This document shows positions 9,720 through 20,705 of a stretch of DNA of 64,000 nucleotides, piece by piece. The notes beneath the pieces were generated by a model that was not told the DNA's origin, did not search any database, and was given only the letters and a program-made list of their open reading frames with translations. Where the stretch lies: positions 20,218,710 through 20,282,709 of the forward strand of contig CM034407.1 of assembly GCA_019925095.2 (NCBI GenBank), read 5' to 3'. This stretch comes from Dendrolimus kikuchii (Eukaryota > Arthropoda > Insecta > Lepidoptera > Lasiocampidae). Position numbers and translations under genes: made by a program. Numbering within the stretch: the first letter of the stretch is position 1; each line of letters begins with the position of its first letter.

Positions 9720-9830
9720 ATGCGTGAATGTCTTTACGACGGGTCGATTCAGACTGATCGTTGAGACGCGGAAGTGCGGGGTAAATTACTTTTTCGGGGA
9801 ATCATCGTTCGTTACGCGGTGGCGTGAACA
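9720..9830 (-). repeat. BEL element 5' LTR
   Basis: These 111 bases are identical to 3243-3353. The inner three bases that should complete the CA terminus differ here, so the inner boundary is uncertain. The leader immediately inside contains TGGTCCTTCGAGCCGG, a possible primer-binding region. Confidence 0.7.
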
Positions 9831-9853
9831 AGTGGTTTTGGCAGTCCTCTCGT

Positions 9854-11512
9854 GATGTTAACGAAATAAAATAGAATCTAGATAAAATGTATATTATCAC
9901 GACAATTTTATTTACGGTACATAAAGTTTAGCAGAAAATCCAAACGCATTTTTAGAGCGGCCGGACTATAATGGAGATATACCTAATATCGTATAACAAC
10001 GAGGGACTGGTGGCGCCAAATGTGATTGCAGACTGTGTTACAAGTTACGTTTTTAACTAGTCGATTGTGATTCCTTAGTACTACTTCCATGATTTACGCC
10101 ATAATGAGGGTACTAATAAATAGTTGGATGTAATACGGCCGTTGGTGCGCAAATGCGACGCGGCGTTGACGCGAGTAACCCATTTGTAGGCGAAGTGCGG
10201 CTGACAAGTGATCAGCACTTCCGCGTGACGACTTCTATTTATTTTTGTCTTTGGTTGCATCACATGATGCAATGTGGCAGCTTAGGCTCGCCGCACGCGG
10301 TCCTCGCCACGTTGACACAAACGCCAACGCCCGCCACTGGAAATTAATTACTTCAAAATGGAATTTTACAAGTTACTTATTGAAAGTCATGATTCTACCA
10401 CCGCTTACCCTACCTCTCACATTACGGCTGGGCGTTCATGCTTACTTCTTTAAGCCATTCGTTTCTCAAGAATGTTTCTCTTATAAAATTGCAACACGTG
10501 GGCAATATATCTGGTGTTGTAAACGTCGTACATAGGCGACGGTAATCGCTTTCCATCATGTGGGCCGTTGACCTCTGCTGATTATATCAGCTGTTTAAAA
10601 AAGTCGCCTTCTACGAAGTCGGTTTATCATTAATAATGCAGTGAAACTTTCTGTGTCCGACTCCATTATAATTTTTTTTTAATTTTAAGCAATAGATTTA
10701 AAAATCTTAGCTGACTTGCACCGGAGTTTTGACTACAGACTCGAAAACATTGGTGGCGTTATTAGATCATTTTGGTACAAAAAACCCACAATGATTACAT
10801 ATTTCTTAGTAAGTCTAAAAATATGTAAAGTTTAATATTAAAGTAGACAATTTTTTAAATTAACCACTAACACACAATTTAACTAAAAAAAAAAAAGTGT
10901 ATTTTGCCAAAAAACCAGGTTAGGTTCTCATTGTATGTAAATTCGTTGTTATTAAAAATCAAATAAATATCAATCATATTTCTTGTAAGGTGTAAGCAAT
11001 AAAATAACAAGTCTTTTGTTATTTAAATTAGATAGAACTGATAAGCAACACTATTCCGCGAAACTGTGTTTCCAAAAGCGGAAATTTCAAATATGTGACG
11101 TCTGTTAAAAATCATAAATTCGGCAATCGACACGTCCGATCGATCAACGATATTATATTGTTGATAAGAAAACTATAATATATCTTGTTTCAGAGGAAAA
11201 CTTAGTCGTGAATGGGAGAGAATATGTTGATGTTGTCATTACACGATTCATTTGTCTTTCAATTTGGATGAAGCGACCAATGTGAGCCATGTAAAGATAA
11301 AATCGAGTCGTTCAATGTCAATGACTGTCGTCGTGTCCTTTCAGCTTTGCGCCTCTCAACCAACTTGATTCAATTTGGTTAAATCATGTAGTCCTAGTCG
11401 TTTTTGAGAAAGATAACTGTGAAAAATGAACCGCATACGCTTTCATAGATTGTTGGGTCCAGATTGTAAAAAAATGAGTGATTTTAAGATTCCTTTTATA
11501 TGGCTTAATCAT
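9854..11512. other. Unassigned, mostly AT-rich
   Basis: There is no supported gene. A 3' SINE-A remnant lies at about 10530-10585 (GGCGACGGTAATCGCTTTCC). A TGGTGGCGCCAAATGTG motif at 10010-10026 looks like an LTR-element primer-binding site but no LTR was found. Confidence 0.4.
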
Positions 11513-11712
11513 GTGGCTGAATGGCTACCACCCCTGGTCTAGAGCATGCCGCCATGGCAACCTTAAGTTGCGTTCCGGCATCAGTGGCCAGGTTCCAGTT
11601 TCTCTTTCAAGGCCGGCAGCACCTCTGGTATTACTAATGTCCATAGGCGACGATAACCACTTTCCATCACAGTTGGGCCGTCAGCCTGTCTGCTGTGCTT
11701 CAGCAATAAAAA
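11513..11712 (+). repeat. SINE-like family A, 5'-truncated copy
   Basis: It starts inside the element at GGCTACCACCCCTGGTCT and ends in CAATAAAAATAAA. It is diverged from the younger copies. Confidence 0.65.
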
Positions 11713-11904
11713 TAAAACATAAATCGGTTATATCGGTCTTCCAGATAGAATTTAGAGCTGATGTTTTTAAACCCACATCAACTCATTCATACTGACGGGC
11801 TGAAGTATTTTTGTTTCTCTTAAGTTGATTATGTCTTGTTTTTTTATCACTGTGTAGGTTCGTGTTTGACCATTATCTCGCTTGATTTCAGCGGAGATAT
11901 GGTC

Positions 11905-12176
11905 TAAGATCGAGCGCGCTTATCTAGAAGGTACCTATTCACACGAGACTTGAAGACACCCAGGTTGTGACTCCGGCACTGAGTTTCATCCCTTTGCGGT
12001 ACGCATAATGAAGGTGGACTCAAAGCGCTTTGTTCGTATTGGTGGTATGTCCACCATATAGCCGTGCCGCATGCCAGTGCGTCTGGTTGTCCGATGATGG
12101 AAGGGAGACGGCGGGATGAGATTGAAAAGCTCCAATGCACTCATTCCAAAATGTATCGATAGAAATATTATTTTCA
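11905..12176 (-). pseudogene. LINE C-terminal fragment (downstream half)
   Basis: Minus-strand frames read ELFNLIPPSPFHHRTTRR and, after a frameshift, FKSRVNRYLLDKRA. These are the final segments of a widespread lepidopteran LINE reverse transcriptase. The upstream part of the same kind of ORF is at 12535-12650. A SINE-A copy (12177-12473) sits between the two parts. Confidence 0.6.
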
Positions 12177-12473
12177 TCCGTGCAGGAACGGAGAAAGGAT
12201 ACAATTTCCTGCGGCCGGGCGGCCTGTCGTAAGAGGCGACTTAACAACGCACAGCCAGGTGGTAGGGCATTTGGCCCCTGGTCTAAACTATGTCGCCATA
12301 ACAACCTTGAGTTGTGTTCCGGCATTAGTGACCAGGTTCCAGTTTCCCTTAAGAGAGCAGCAGCGCATTTGTAGCAACTTTGCTGTTGCAAATGTCCATA
12401 GGCGATGGTAACCGCTTTCCATCAAGTGGGCCGTCTGCCTGTCTGCTGAACTCCTGCAATAAAAAAACAAAAA
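12177..12473 (+). repeat. SINE-like family A, near full length
   Basis: It has the complete head and tail, with poly-A-rich CAATAAAAAAACAAAAAAAAG at the end (about 12457-12477). It interrupts the minus-strand LINE remnant around it. Confidence 0.8.
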
Positions 12474-12534
12474 AAAAGAAAACCGACAAGCTGGCAACCC
12501 TGAGTCGATGTTCGAGACTTTATATTTTGTCTTT

Positions 12535-12650
12535 AAATCAACTTCCTGGCTCTCCGCTCAATCGAATCTAGTGCCTCGAGTTGGTATTTAGCTGAGCCAT
12601 CCCAAAGATGGTGATGTCGTGTACAATGGTCGCGTCTACAGCGCAGGGCA
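12535..12650 (-). pseudogene. LINE C-terminal fragment (upstream half)
   Basis: The minus-strand frame contains HHLWDGSAKYQLEALDSIE followed by RRARKLI, a conserved block of the same LINE group as 11905-12176. The 60 bases between this block and the SINE are not recognisable. Confidence 0.6.
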
Positions 12651-12939
12651 CACGTGTCCTCGCGCCATGTACGTGCATTTGGTGCATGTGTATTGTGTAG
12701 CGTAAGTGGCCGCAGTCCTCCGCTCCGGGCGGCAAGTGTTTCACTAAATATTACAATATTTCTATTATTAGTGGCGTGCTGACAACACCCCGCGCCGCAC
12801 ACACACGCAAACATACGTCAATACGAATTCTGTACTCTTGGTGCATATTTCGTCGGAAACACGCATCTCCGAAACTATTTTTATTAATGGTACCTAAATA
12901 AGGTTGAAACTGGAATTAATCATACTTAAACATAATGTA

Positions 12940-12941
<2 letters not shown>

Positions 12942-12993
<52 letters not shown>

Positions 12994-13030
12994 CTTCATA
13001 TCTATATACATACATACATACATACATAAG
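12942..13030. repeat. Microsatellite (TA)n and (CATA)n
   Basis: A TA run from about 12942 to 12988 is followed by CATA units at about 13003-13028. The CATA units are the 3' tail of the LINE copy that follows on the minus strand. Confidence 0.85.
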
Positions 13031-13244
13031 TTCACGCCAGTTCCCTTGCGGGGTAGGCACGAACAACAGAGCGCCATTTAGGCTTATTCTTACACACCTC
13101 ATTTGCTTCTTTTACATTCATAACTCTTGTCATGCACGCTCGTCTGTTCTTAAGGCTCCTAACATCACCTTCTGCTAGTACACGATCAATTTGATCATGG
13201 AAAGTGTGTCGTGGCCTTCCACGACTTCTGCATCCATCCACTTT
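13008..13244 (-). mobile_element. RTE-like LINE family B, 3' fragment
   Basis: The minus strand encodes the end of a LINE reverse transcriptase (DGCRSRGRPRHTFHDQIDR, then AEGDVRSLKNRRACMTR, to YPARELA and a stop) and ends in TATG repeats. Short tandem-repeat tails are typical of RTE-type LINEs. About ten 5'-truncated copies in the window share this exact 3' end. Confidence 0.75.
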
Positions 13245-13263
13245 ATATACTTATATACTTTAT

Positions 13264-13584
13264 TCTATATATATAAATCAATGCCACTTTTCGTTGTAAT
13301 TTTATAACTTGAGAACGACTTTACCGATTTTGATGAAATTTTGTGTGTGTGTTTGAGTGGGTCCCGGGATGGTTTAGATCCACAATTGGAACCGGTAGGT
13401 GGCGCTGCGATCGGGTTCTACGATTCTCCATATCACCTGGAGCGATTTTGGTGATTTTGTTTTTGTGTGTTTGAGTGGGTACCCGGATGGTTTAGATTCG
13501 CAATTAGAACCGGTACGTGGCTCTGGGATCGGGTTCTAGAATTTTATTTTTTAAACGCAGGACAACGTCTGCCGGGGCCGCTAG
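13264..13584 (+). mobile_element. Helitron-like non-autonomous element
   Basis: It begins TCTATATATATAAATC and ends GGGGCCGCTAG followed by T, preceded by a short hairpin (GCAG...CTGC), as in lepidopteran Helitrons. Inside, an approximately 100-base unit (GTGTTTGAGTGGGT to GATCGGGTTCTA) occurs twice in tandem. A related copy ends at 61057. Confidence 0.65.
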
Positions 13585-13682
13585 TTTAAAATAAAAATAC
13601 GATAACAAACACTCATCGCCAATCTAAGCAAGGTACGGTTATGGATTTTATTTGTGTAAAGACGAAGAGAAAATCCTATTGT

Positions 13683-13850
13683 AAGGGCCAGGCGGCCTGT
13701 CGTAAGAGGCGACAAACCTCCCCACAACCAGGTGGTAGGTGCGCACCACCTCCAGTGTTTCAGTATCAAAGGCTAGGTTTTAGTCACCTTCGGTGTTGCA
13801 AATGTGCATAGGCGACGGTAACCACTTTCTATAGAGTGAGTCATAAACCT
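13683..13850 (+). repeat. SINE-like family A, rearranged partial copy
   Basis: It contains GGCGGCCTGTCGTAAGAGG and the CCAGGTGGTAGG block, then jumps to the 3' block ATAGGCGACGGTAACC. The middle is largely deleted. Confidence 0.55.
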
Positions 13851-14010
13851 GGGCCCCAATTCTGCTATTACTATCGCGTCAAAATCGCTAGCCACTATCG
13901 TCTCAATCGTAGGTTTGCCTGATTTCGGTATTCAGTTAATCCCAACGGCATACCCGTGGCGCGCCACTCGTATCTTTATGAATATTTATAAGCGAAAACT
14001 CGTGAAATAA
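13851..14010 (+). repeat. Dispersed repeat G
   Basis: GGGCCCCAATTCTGCTATT opens a segment matched in reverse at 16485-16625 (TACCGAAATCAGGCAAACCT and flanks). The opening motif also occurs at about 15678. It is probably a small non-autonomous transposon. Confidence 0.5.
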
Positions 14011-14417
14011 ATGTTTAAAATGTTGGTAAACTTTTAATATTTATTTCGGCTATGGCCATTTCTGTTGATTGTAATACAATTTTTTGACAATATCGCAATG
14101 GAAACTTACTTTACTGTTTGCTGAACTCCAACAATACAAGAAATAGGTAATTACGGACAATCCTGGTGCCGATCCCGGATACCCAGAGTAGAAAGCCTAA
14201 AGTTGCGGCTTCTCATCTTCGGATCAAAATAAAGTGGAACTTTCTGCTATGTCTTATAACAACCAGTATATCTAGACGCGTGGCAATTTCACTAACTGGA
14301 TCTCCAATAGCGGCTGCTCTAGGCCCTCATAGTAAATATAGCAAAGTTGATTTATGAAAACCATGCCAGGAATCTAACCCGGGACCTTCGCATTCCAGTT
14401 ATACTACCCATTTACCC

Positions 14418-14560
14418 AGTTGTCATCTTTGGGACGGCCCCAGCCAAATGCCAGTTGGAGTCGTTGGGGTCAATTGAAAAAGAGCCAGGAGGCTGGTCGG
14501 CAATGACTGTCTTTTTAATGCTCGACTTCAGTCTTGAGCATAGACGCAAGGTTGTTAGGC
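14418..14560 (+). pseudogene. LINE C-terminal fragment
   Basis: The plus-strand frame reads GTAPAKCQLESLGSIE and then LEHRRKVV, corresponding to the WDGSAKYQLEALDSIE block at 12.6 kb. It is cut off by the SINE-A copy at 14562. Confidence 0.55.
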
Positions 14561-14561
14561 T

Positions 14562-14868
14562 GGCAGGAACGGAGAAAGAGTACAATTTCCTGCGGCCGGG
14601 CGGCTTGTCGTAAGGGGCGACAAAACAACCCACAGCCAGGTGGTAGGGCATTTACCCGACTGCATGGCTGCCACCTCTGGTCTAGAATATGCCGCCATAA
14701 CAACCTTGAGTTGTGTTCCGGCATTAGTGACCAGGTTCCAGTCTCCCTTAAGAAAGCAACAGCGCATTTGTAGCAACTTTGGTGTTGCAAATGTCTATAG
14801 GCGATGGTAACCGCTTTCCATCAAGTGGGCCGTCTGCCTCTCTGCTGAACTCCTGCAATAAAAAAAGG
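14562..14868 (+). repeat. SINE-like family A, near full length
   Basis: The head lacks only the first bases (begins GGCAGGAACGG). The tail is CAATAAAAAAAGG. It is inserted in the LINE fragment on its left. Confidence 0.8.
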
Positions 14869-15008
14869 TCGTGTTCCTTAGAACTACATGAGGTATTTCA
14901 TGCCCGTTTTACCATGGGACAACCAGACACACGAATTACGCTACCGTTACATGGTGGAAACATCGCCAGCTAGGACCAAGCGCTGCGCTTCATCTTTTCT
15001 TTCGACGA

Positions 15009-15560
15009 CTTAGACATAGAGCGCGAGCGCAGAGCTCTGGCTGTGAGGTGCAACATGATCTCCCGTAGATTTTCGCGATGCAATGAACAAGTGAAAGTGA
15101 CACTATTTAGAGCATACTGTCAAGGCTTCTACACTTGTCAACTCTGGGTGAAATGTTCCAAGAAAGCTTTGGGAACCATTAGGGTACAATATAATAATGC
15201 ATATCGTATCCTAATGAAACTGCCTCGATTTTGTAGCGCTTCGGGCATGTTCGCCGAACAGGGAATTGCAGATTTCTTTGCGATTAGGAGGGCACGCATA
15301 GCGGGGCTCTGGGCTCGCCTCCGTGCTTCGGGCAATGGGATTCTCCGCATGTTCTCAGATTGCCTTGACAACCCCATTTTGAGGAGCTGGCATTCTGTGC
15401 ACCGTGACATAAATGCATAACGTATAATTGAAATGACATAGTACTATTTATTTTTATTTTTAATTTAATTTAATAACTTAATTGTAAGATTTTATGTTGT
15501 AAATTGATATGGGTTATTTATTACCTGAAATAAAGAAATTATTATATTATTATTATTATT
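15009..15560 (+). pseudogene. LINE reverse transcriptase C-terminus and 3' UTR
   Basis: The frame from about 15009 to the stop at 15420 reads RCNMISRRFSRCNEQVKVTL, then FRAYCQGFYTCQLWV, and later QYNNAYRILMKLPRFCSAS. This is a strongly conserved end of a common lepidopteran LINE ORF2. It is followed by an AT-rich 3' UTR ending in ATT repeats near 15560. It is 5'-truncated, and the 136-codon remainder is open, so the insertion is fairly young. Confidence 0.75.
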
Positions 15561-15659
15561 TTCTGGTCTGTCTGTTTTTCCTTACAAACACAATCTAGGG
15601 GTCTTCAAGTCATAAGTGGATAAGTATCACCTAGGTAAGCGTGCTCCACCCTAGACCGC

Positions 15660-16044
15660 CTCATCACACAACATCTGGGGCCCAATTCTGCTATTTCAAT
15701 GTGTTGGCGTTGCGTATATATTCAAACTACGATACTGTTGCTATAGTGTCAAAAATTCGTATTCTACTTAATCTTCTCGATATAGTCGCGGCGGAATACA
15801 TTACATTACATTACATAACTTCACGCCAGTTCCCTTGCGGGGTAGGCACGTAAAAAAGTAAAAAAAAAATAGCCTAAGTTACCTCTTATAACATCAGCTA
15901 TCTGCCTGTGAAAGTCCCGTCAAAATCGGTCCAACCGTTTCAGAGATTAGCCGGAACATCTAGACTGACAGATAGACAGACAAAAATTAAAAAATAATAA
16001 TTTTGATTTAAATACCGTATTATACTTATTTAAAAATCTGTTAA
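15660..16044. repeat. Mixed repeat fragments
   Basis: A repeat-G opening motif lies at 15678. A 50-bp 3' terminus of LINE family B (minus strand) is at about 15800-15852. At 15890-15990 there is a diverged repeat with the phrase AAAATCGGTCCAACCGTTTC, common in lepidopteran transposons. Confidence 0.45.
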
Positions 16045-16151
16045 AAGTGTAACAACCAACTGAGTTATTCTTAAGTTACACCACAACACAAACAAGCATT
16101 TATTAAATGTCACACACAATAACAAAGTAACAAATAAGCGTGTACAACTTC
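16045..16151 (+). repeat. Repeat E, partial copy
   Basis: It matches 20345-20664 and 33225-33535 (TTATTCTTAAG, GTCACACACA, AATAAGCGTGTACAACTTCC). It is cut off by the LINE-B tail at 16152. Confidence 0.55.
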
Positions 16152-16405
16152 CTACATACATACATACATACATACATAACTTCACGCCAGTTCCCTTGCG
16201 GGGTAGGCACGAACAACAGAACGCCTTCAGGCTTATTCTTACACACTTCACTTGCTTCTTAAGACTCCTGACATCACCTTCTGCTAGTACACGATCGATT
16301 TGATCATGGAAGGTGTGTCGTGGCCTTCCACGACTTCTGCATCCATCCACTTTGGCATTGTATATCTGTTTAGTCATTCTTTCCACATGCCCGAACCACC
16401 GGAGA
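16152..16405 (-). mobile_element. RTE-like LINE family B, 3' fragment
   Basis: It has the same coding block and CATA tail as 13008-13244, extended upstream to the RWFGHVERM motif. A small deletion removes the CMTRV segment. Confidence 0.75.
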
Positions 16406-16484
16406 ATAATAGTAGGAAAAATGGATATTACCATTAGCAGTGATGGCGTTAACTGAAGTGAATATTGAAAAGTTGCCAAACCTT

Positions 16485-16625
16485 TGGACATTTGTTTTGT
16501 GAGTATTCGCTTATAAATATTTATATACATGGAGTGGCTTGCCACGGACACGCTATTGGAATTAACAGAATACCGAAATCAGGCAAACCTACGACTGGGA
16601 TGATAATGTCCGGCGATTTTGACCA
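16485..16625 (-). repeat. Dispersed repeat G, second copy
   Basis: This is the reverse-orientation match to 13851-14010. Confidence 0.5.
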
Positions 16626-16659
16626 GACTCTTAGTCGAAAAGCTCCCAAACTCGAAAAA

Positions 16660-16931
16660 AAATTGTGTTCCCTTCCTGTCGAAATATTTATAAGACTCCC
16701 TATAAGCAAATTCAGTACTTATTTTCCCTCTATAACTTGAACAAATAAATTGGACCTCTGTATCTCGTACATAGCAATATGTGACTTTACAACCTTTACA
16801 ACTCGATTATTTGAACAAATCTTAACTTGTATAAGTCGAATGTTTTCTTACAAAATACGCTAAGTCAAAAACTCGTATAACTCGAATCTTTTGGCGTCTC
16901 CCTTCAAGTTCGACTTGAAGAGGTTCTACTG
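16660..16931. repeat. Pogo/Tigger-like non-autonomous fragment
   Basis: The right end reads, on the minus strand, CTACAGTAGAACCTCTTCAA, a terminus typical of pogo-type elements. The interior repeats CTCGTATAACTCGAAT-like phrases. The left end was not found. Confidence 0.45.
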
Positions 16932-16942
16932 TAGCAGAATTT

Positions 16943-17257
16943 TATCCGTGCAGGAACGGAGAAAGAATACAATTTCCTGCGGCCGGGTGGCCTGTCATAA
17001 GAGGCGACTTAACAACCCACAGCCAGGTGGTAGGGCATTTGCCCGACTGGATGGCTACCACCCCTAGTCTTAAGTATGTCGTCATAACAACCTTGAGTTG
17101 TGTTCCGGCATTAGTGACCAGGTTCCAGTTTCCCTTAAGAGAGCAGAAGCGCATTTGTAGCAACTTTGCTGTTGCAAATGTCCATAGGCGATGGTAACCG
17201 CTTTCCATCGAGTGGGCCGTCTCTCTGTCTGCTGATCTCCTGCAATAAAAAAAAGCG
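16943..17257 (+). repeat. SINE-like family A, full length
   Basis: The head is ATCCGTGCAGGAACGG and the tail CAATAAAAAAAA. It is one of the least diverged copies. From 17258 to 17624 nothing else is recognised. Confidence 0.82.
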
Positions 17258-17624
17258 GTGAAGGTGACACAGCGGTCAAACGCGGAGGTATATGTATATT
17301 GAAAAATATCTTTAACCTGTAATAAAGCAAAGAAATGCAAGTGGAAAGATATGTCCCGGAGACCGGAGAGCGAAGGTGTGAATGTTAAACGATAAACAGT
17401 AGCGTAATAAGGTTGCGTCAGCGATCTCGAGCGCAAGGCCACCCGATACGCGCAAATACACTAAGCAGTAAGTCAAACCGGACCAAAATCACTACAAGCA
17501 AAATCAACTTTTATCTCCAAGTTATTCAAATTACTGGCAATATTACTTATTTGGTTTTAGCTTGATATTAAAATGAATAATCTAAAATTGCATTCAACAC
17601 TTACAATCTAATAGAAATCTTATA

Positions 17625-17860
17625 TCTTATACTAATATATAAAGCTGAAGAGTTTGTTTGTTTGAACGCGCTTATCTCAGGAACTACTGGTCTAATTTGA
17701 AAAATTCTGTCATTGTTAGATAGCCCATTTATCGAGGAAGGCTATAGGCTATATATCATCACGCTAACACCAATAGGAGCGGAGCACTAATGAAGAATGT
17801 ATCAAAATCGGGGGATTTTGAAAACAAATTCCACGCGGTCGACGTCGCGGGCACAGCTAG
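17625..17860 (+). mobile_element. Non-autonomous Helitron
   Basis: It begins TCTTATACTAATATATAAAG and ends GCGGGCACAGCTAG followed by T, the usual lepidopteran Helitron termini. A GTCGAC/CGCG palindromic stretch lies just before the CTAG end. At 236 bp it has no coding capacity. Confidence 0.78.
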
Positions 17861-18454
17861 TTATACTATATTTAAGACCTTGAAGATGAAAAGAACAAAT
17901 GAATCGCAAATTGCTATTCATTCTAAATATTAGAGCTGTAGCTCGCAGCTTCCCCCTCGTAGATTAAAAATTGTCATAGTTTGGGGAACTTTCGTCCCCA
18001 TTTATCCCTTTAGGCGTTGAATTTCCAAAAACGCCGATATATGTGTATATTTATTTCTAAATCAGAAGCAAGTATATAAAATTCCGCGCTTCTTCAAAAA
18101 TGACATTTTAAAATTCAGTGATCAGATTCCAGTCCCCTTAGAGGCTGGCAACACGTTGGGAGCTCCATGGTGTTGCAAATGTCTATAAGCGACGTATGTA
18201 ATAATATAATTGCTGTTTACGCTCACTATGCGGCGGCCGCGTACTTTTCTTACCAGCCGGACGACTACACGCACAGTGCGTATCGGCGCTTAAAATTTCA
18301 AAACTTGCACAAAAAACTGCCGTTAAACCCTACCGTCTAACAACGATCAATTACAACCCTAGAAAGCGACTGCAGTTATTAGGTTTAAAAGTTTCTATCA
18401 GTTACTAGGTTTTGGAATTTCACGAGTCGAATTCTAATTAATTATCATGCTCTA
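17861..18454. other. Unassigned, with SINE remnant
   Basis: A degraded SINE-A 3' half lies at about 18106-18200 (CAGTGATCAGATTCCAGTCC, GGTGTTGCAAATGTC). Nothing else is recognised. Confidence 0.4.
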
Positions 18455-18825
18455 TATGTGTGACGCTCGCGGACCGCGTTCGTAATACCGAAGTAAGAAA
18501 GAGAGTTGGTCTGAAAGAGAGTGTCGGGGTGAAGGTAAGGAAGGGAAGGCTCCGGTGGTTCAGGCATGTGGAAAGAATGACTAAACAGATATACAATGCA
18601 AAAGTGGATGGATGCAGAAGTCGTGGAAGGCCACGACACACCTTCCATGATCAAATTTATCGTGTACTAGCAGAAGGTGATGTCAGGAGCCTTAAGAACA
18701 GACGAGCGTGCATGACAAGAGTTATGAATGTGAAAGAAGCAAGTAAGGTGTGTAAGAATGGCGCTCTGTTGTTCGTGCCTACCCCGCAAGGGAACTGGCG
18801 TGAAGTTATGTATGTATATGTGTGA
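18455..18825 (+). mobile_element. RTE-like LINE family B, longer 3' fragment
   Basis: The plus-strand frame of about 120 codons begins TLADRVRNTEVRKRVGL and continues through RWFRHVERM and the shared C-terminal block. It ends in TATG repeats. A short deletion shifts the frame shortly before the normal stop. Confidence 0.75.
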
Positions 18826-19635
18826 TGTTACTTCAAATTTGACTTTACACATGGCGTGAGTCGAAGAATGGTCAAGCATCACGCTATACATGACATTGTA
18901 TTATTAATTTGACAAATTTTCGTCCACTCTCGGTTTTCTTTATTGTTCATCTTGCTATTATGTAAATCTATGTATATTCATAAAGTATTTCTACGAGTTA
19001 CAGTGTACAGAGTATTATCTAGTAGCCCAAATGAAACTATCTTGTTATACTTTGTAATATGGAAAAAGTATAAAGGAAAGCCAATCGCCCAGGGCCCCGA
19101 GTCTGTAACTCTAATTGACAATGGAATCAAATTGGAATCGTAAATTTTGCCTGGTAGTCTGTAAACCATATCGGCTCAATATTGATGCACTCTTGATTTA
19201 ACTTAGACTAATTTACTATGAATTTTATCGACTACGCTTATTCGACCATAGTCAGTCGAATGGGTCTTGCCTTGTACTCGCACGGTTTTTTTGTGAAACT
19301 TACAGACTTGGGGCCCTGTACAAAACATAAACTTTTCTTAAGCAAATAATAATAGATCGTTACACGAGAAGTGAAAGTGACCTATTTAGGCATGAGATTG
19401 TTTGGCGCACGAGCATAGCGAGCCTAAATATGCCTTTCGTTCCTTGTTAACACTCTGTTTTTCATTTCGAATCGGGAAAGGAGGTAAATAAAAACTGATT
19501 AGTTAAAGAAACAATTACTTTAATGAATTCAGGCTTTAAATCCATATCTAAATCTGATAAACTCATTTAATGCGTCACGTAAGAATCATCAAGTTTTTTT
19601 CTCTGTGGCAGTCTACCGGCCAGTAATTTTTTGTC
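18826..19635. other. Unassigned
   Basis: No gene or matched repeat. A 9-bp stem (TATTTAGGC/GCCTAAATA) lies at about 19382-19434. Confidence 0.4.
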
Positions 19636-19737
19636 ACTACATACATACGTATATACATAACTTCACGCCAGTTCCCTTGCGGGGTAGGCACGAACAACAG
19701 AACGCCATTTAGGCTTATTCTTACACACTTCACTTTT
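19636..19737 (-). mobile_element. RTE-like LINE family B, terminal 100 bp
   Basis: CATA-type tail followed by CACGCCAGTTCCCTTGCGGG and the next 60 bases of the family. From 19738 to 20344 nothing is recognised. Confidence 0.65.
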
Positions 19738-20344
19738 TTGACACTGATGATAGTAAATATCACTGGTCGGCCACTAAATGCTCCTTTATAATAAAAATCC
19801 GACAAGTATATAGAATTTGACATGCTGATTTTAGATCTGTTTTTAGTTTCCTGCTATCACGTATATTTTTTTAAATTTTTGCTAAAATACCATCATGTCA
19901 GTAGATCCTTTTTGCAAATATTTAAGCAATATCTCATGAATGTGATGAACGATTCTAGCAAGTATATTGCATATAGAGAAACAATGCAACGGAAAATGGC
20001 CAAAATTATTACTTGCAGGTTTTTGTTGCTTGATTTACCACGAAATTATAATACAATACGTGAAAATGGAGAAAACTACAAACTGAAATGACTTTATCGA
20101 TAATTTGACATATAGTTTCGATGATTTTAAATGTTTTCGGAATTAAATCAGCTATTGTCACGATAATTAAATATACGTTTTGTATGTAAAGCCAAACGCT
20201 TAATTTAAAACGTCGATTACATAGAAATGGAAGCGGTACATAACTTTTAATACTGTACTTATATTCAAAACAGTCGAAATTTTAAAAAAAATCACATAAG
20301 TTAGAAGGAGTGAGTTTTTTTTGCCGACCAGAGTTAGCCCAAAT

Positions 20345-20664
20345 TAATGTAACTGAAAACACACATAGCACTAGATAGGACAATGTATATAAGTATAGAT
20401 ATAAGGCCCACACTGCACATGCACTTCCTCACAACACCAGCATGTAACAGATACACTCTACATTGGTATAAGTTTAGTATTAAAACTAGAATAAATTTAA
20501 TATAATAAGTTGCTCGTAAGATACATACACCTCATCACAAAAATCAATAAATTAATGTCACACACAAGAACCAAAAAAACTAATTTAAAAAAAAAACAAC
20601 TAGAAATTAAATTGTAAAAAGGGCACAGAACTCGAGTCCGTAGAGTTGTTCATAATAAAAAAAA
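20345..20664 (+). repeat. Repeat E (probable LINE 3' end)
   Basis: It is collinear with 33225-33535 over about 300 bases and ends in AATAATAAAAAAAAA. Both copies begin just downstream of a short frame ending TE(R)N/KTH.T and a stop, which suggests the 3' end of a LINE whose ORF is mostly lost. Confidence 0.55.
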
Positions 20665-20705
20665 ATGAAATAATAATATTTTCTTAAGTTTTCGCGACTT
20701 GTATA

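Larger units (their letters stand above)
3240..9830 (-). mobile_element. BEL/Pao LTR retrotransposon, nearly intact
   Basis: The 6.6-kb element lies on the minus strand: short LTR, leader, gag (9015-7531), a single in-frame TGA, pol (to 3400), short LTR. The 5-base sequence AGTGG flanks both outer ends (3235-3239 and 9831-9835), as expected for a BEL target-site duplication, and removing the element rejoins a mariner reading frame. The LTR sequences are identical over 111 bases, which argues for recent insertion. Gag and pol are otherwise open for about 1870 codons. Confidence 0.88.

Noticed and set aside
10010..10060. LTR-element primer-binding site (TGGTGGCGCC)
   Set aside because: No LTR pair or coding remnant was found next to it.
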